The translations under genes and the position numbers were made by a program. Shown piece by piece: positions 62,817-64,000 of a stretch of 64,000 nt of DNA; within the stretch, counting starts at the first letter, position 1; the number at the start of each line of letters is the position of its first letter. Source of the DNA: Bifidobacterium breve (GTDB taxonomy: Bacteria; Actinomycetota; Thermoleophilia; Solirubrobacterales; Solirubrobacteraceae); assembly GCA_945878865.1 (NCBI GenBank), contig CAMCUD010000022.1, positions 1 to 64,000 on the forward strand, written 5' to 3'. Below the pieces are notes generated by a model, which did no database searches, was not told the origin of the DNA, and saw only the letters and a list, made by a program, of their open reading frames with translations.

Positions 62817-63772
62817 GCGGCCCCGGCCGCCGCGAGGCGCTCGGCGAGGCGGCCGCACTCCTCGCGCAGCACCGCGGGCTCATGCACTTCGAAGTCCACG
62901 CCGATCATCGCCAGGCGCAGCGCCAGCCACTCGATCGAGCTGTCGCTCGCGCGGTACTCGCAGCTGACCGCGTCGATCGGCTCGCACTGCGACGCCGCCC
63001 ACGGGCTGCGCAGCGCGACCTCGGCCTTCGAGGCGCGGAGCGTCACCCGCGCCTCGTGGCGAGGCGCGGAGCCCGACAGGTTGCGCGCGACGAACGCCGC
63101 CGGGTCGCCCCCGGGCAGCTGGCGCGGCTGGAACCGGCGGCCCGCGGCCGTGGGGCGCTCGAGGCGGTCCAGCCGGAACGTCCGCCACGCGTCGCGGTCG
63201 CAGTCCCACGCGACGAAGTACCAGCGGTTGCCGGTGTTCACGAGGGAATGCGGCTCGACGACGCGGCGCGACTCGACGCCGTCCTTCGCGCGGTAGGCGA
63301 AGCGCAGGCACTCGTGGTCGCGGCAGGCCCCCGCGATGATCGTGAGCGTCTCGGGGTCGACGGTCGGCCCGGCCGAGGGGGCGAGCGTGGCCGTCGCCTC
63401 GTTCAGCGCCGTGACCCGGCGACGCAGGTGCGCGGGCAGGACCTGCTCGAGCTTGACCAGGGCCCGCAGCGAGGTCTCCTCGATGCCGTCGACGAACGCG
63501 CCCGCGGCCGTGCGCAGGCCGACGGCGATGGCCACGGCCTCGTCGTCGTCGAGCAGCAGCGGCGGCATCGCGGTGCCCGCCTCCAGGCGATACCCGCCGT
63601 CGGGTCCGGTTGTCGCCTGGACCGGGTATCCCAGCTCCCGCAGGCGCTCGACGTCGCGGCGGATGGTCCGCCGGGACACCTCGAGGCGCCGCGCGAGCTC
63701 CTCGCCCGGCCAGTCGCGACGCGTCTGGAGCAGGGACAGGAGCTGCAGGAGCCGGCCGGACGTGACGGTCAT
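62813..63772 (-). CDS. YafY-type transcriptional regulator with WYL domain
   Basis: A 319-aa regulator. N-terminal HTH_11-type winged helix (about 4-60: WPGEELARRLEVSRRTIRRDV), WYL ligand domain (about 140-230: LRFAYRAKDGVESRRVVEPHSLVNTGNRWYFVAWD) and the C-terminal WCX extension. It is divergent from an ABC-transporter ATPase with a 23-bp palindrome between, the usual arrangement for control of an export pump. Confidence 0.9.
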   Translation of the reverse strand: MTVTSGRLLQLLSLLQTRRDWPGEELARRLEVSRRTIRRDVERLRELGYPVQATTGPDGGYRLEAGTAMPPLLLDDDEAVAIAVGLRTAAGAFVDGIEETSLRALVKLEQVLPAHLRRRVTALNEATATLAPSAGPTVDPETLTIIAGACRDHECLRFAYRAKDGVESRRVVEPHSLVNTGNRWYFVAWDCDRDAWRTFRLDRLERPTAAGRRFQPRQLPGGDPAAFVARNLSGSAPRHEARVTLRASKAEVALRSPWAASQCEPIDAVSCEYRASDSSIEWLALRLAMIGVDFEVHEPAVLREECGRLAERLAAAGAA

Positions 63773-63793
63773 GGCAGGAAAGATTCCATCACT

Positions 63794-63816
63794 TGCGGCC
63801 AGGTCCTGGCCGCAAT
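63794..63816. promoter_or_regulatory. Operator palindrome of the WYL regulator
   Basis: TTGCGGCCAG (63794-63803), GTC and CTGGCCGCAA (63807-63816) form a perfect 10-bp inverted repeat, between the divergent WYL gene and the ABC ATPase gene. Confidence 0.8.
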
Positions 63817-63836
63817 TCGACCTACGGTGCACGACA

Positions 63837-64000
63837 TGACATCCAACGCAGACGCTCCGGCCGCCGAGCCGGCCCCGCGAAGGACCTCACCTCAGCCCGC
63901 CGGGGACGCCGCGATCAGCGTGCGCGGGCTGGTCAAGACCTACGGCGAGGTCCGCGCCGTCGACGGCGTGAGCTTCGACGTCGAGCGCGGCACCGTGCTC
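63837..64000 (+). CDS. ABC-transporter ATP-binding protein (partial, 5' end)
   Basis: The first 54 codons of an ABC ATPase (AISVRGLVKTYGEVRAVDGV, then SFDVERGTVL) are present; the window ends just before the Walker A motif. A disordered N-terminus of about 25 residues precedes the domain, and the sequence resembles the DrrA-type exporter ATPases. TACGGT (63824-63829) is 7 nt before the ATG, consistent with a leaderless mRNA. It is probably repressed by the divergent WYL protein. Confidence 0.8.

Overview
The window is very GC-rich bacterial DNA with short intergenic gaps, many GTG starts, many start/stop overlaps of ATGA or GTGA type and no tRNA, rRNA, CRISPR or recognisable transposase. The gene content (ChoD-like GMC oxidoreductases, several Baeyer-Villiger-type flavoproteins, PucR and WYL regulators, a c-di-AMP (ydaO-type) leader in front of a cell-wall peptidase, and secreted proteins ending in a basic Ig-like domain) suggests an actinobacterium, most likely of the Thermoleophilia/Solirubrobacterales type. 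That placement is an inference from gene content; no marker gene is present.

Layout. 1-9 kb: repeats at the left edge, a small hypothetical, a GAF protein, a secreted lipase, a riboswitch-controlled M23 peptidase, a secreted M28 aminopeptidase, a BenE transporter with its XRE-cupin regulator, a degenerate P-loop protein, and a gene-free stretch (7379-7734) holding two copies of a complex repeat. 7.7-31 kb: a thiolase, a secreted RTX-like protein and a long minus-strand catabolic run (alpha/beta hydrolase, acyl-CoA ligase, Baeyer-Villiger-type monooxygenase, PucR regulator, two tandem GMC oxidases). This is followed by a secreted Ig-like protein, a TetR-controlled monooxygenase/SDR pair, a ferric-reductase-like membrane protein, a cold-shock protein, a third monooxygenase and a GGDEF-EAL protein. 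31-42 kb: a REC-flavoprotein with a coupled sensor kinase, an AbiEi/DUF559-type gene bracketed by 49-bp palindromes, a strongly G/C-ending beta-oxidation operon (thiolase + FadB), a second GGDEF-EAL protein and an FG-GAP protein. 42-64 kb: many small transcriptional modules, each a regulator with a nearby target and a visible operator (LysR/EamA, ArsR/AHSA1, MarR/SnoaL, TetR/SDR pair, WYL/ABC). Between them lie RNA methyltransferases, an MmsA-type dehydrogenase, a Zn-alcohol dehydrogenase, a MYG1-family protein, a metallophosphoesterase and short hypotheticals. The window ends inside an ABC-transporter ATPase.

How the genes may work together. The enzymes of the 11-20 kb run can be arranged as one route: GMC oxidase (alcohol to ketone), Baeyer-Villiger monooxygenase (ketone to ester or lactone), hydrolase (ester to acid), acyl-CoA ligase (acid to CoA ester), then FadB and thiolases. 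The substrate cannot be read from the sequence.

Most unusual signals: (i) a family of four 49-bp imperfect palindromes, two of which bracket the AbiEi/DUF559-type gene so that its stop codon and a possible start lie inside them; (ii) a second repeat family with a 105-bp, MITE-like member bounded by 13-bp inverted repeats; (iii) a clear c-di-AMP riboswitch; (iv) several near-perfect operator palindromes touching start codons.
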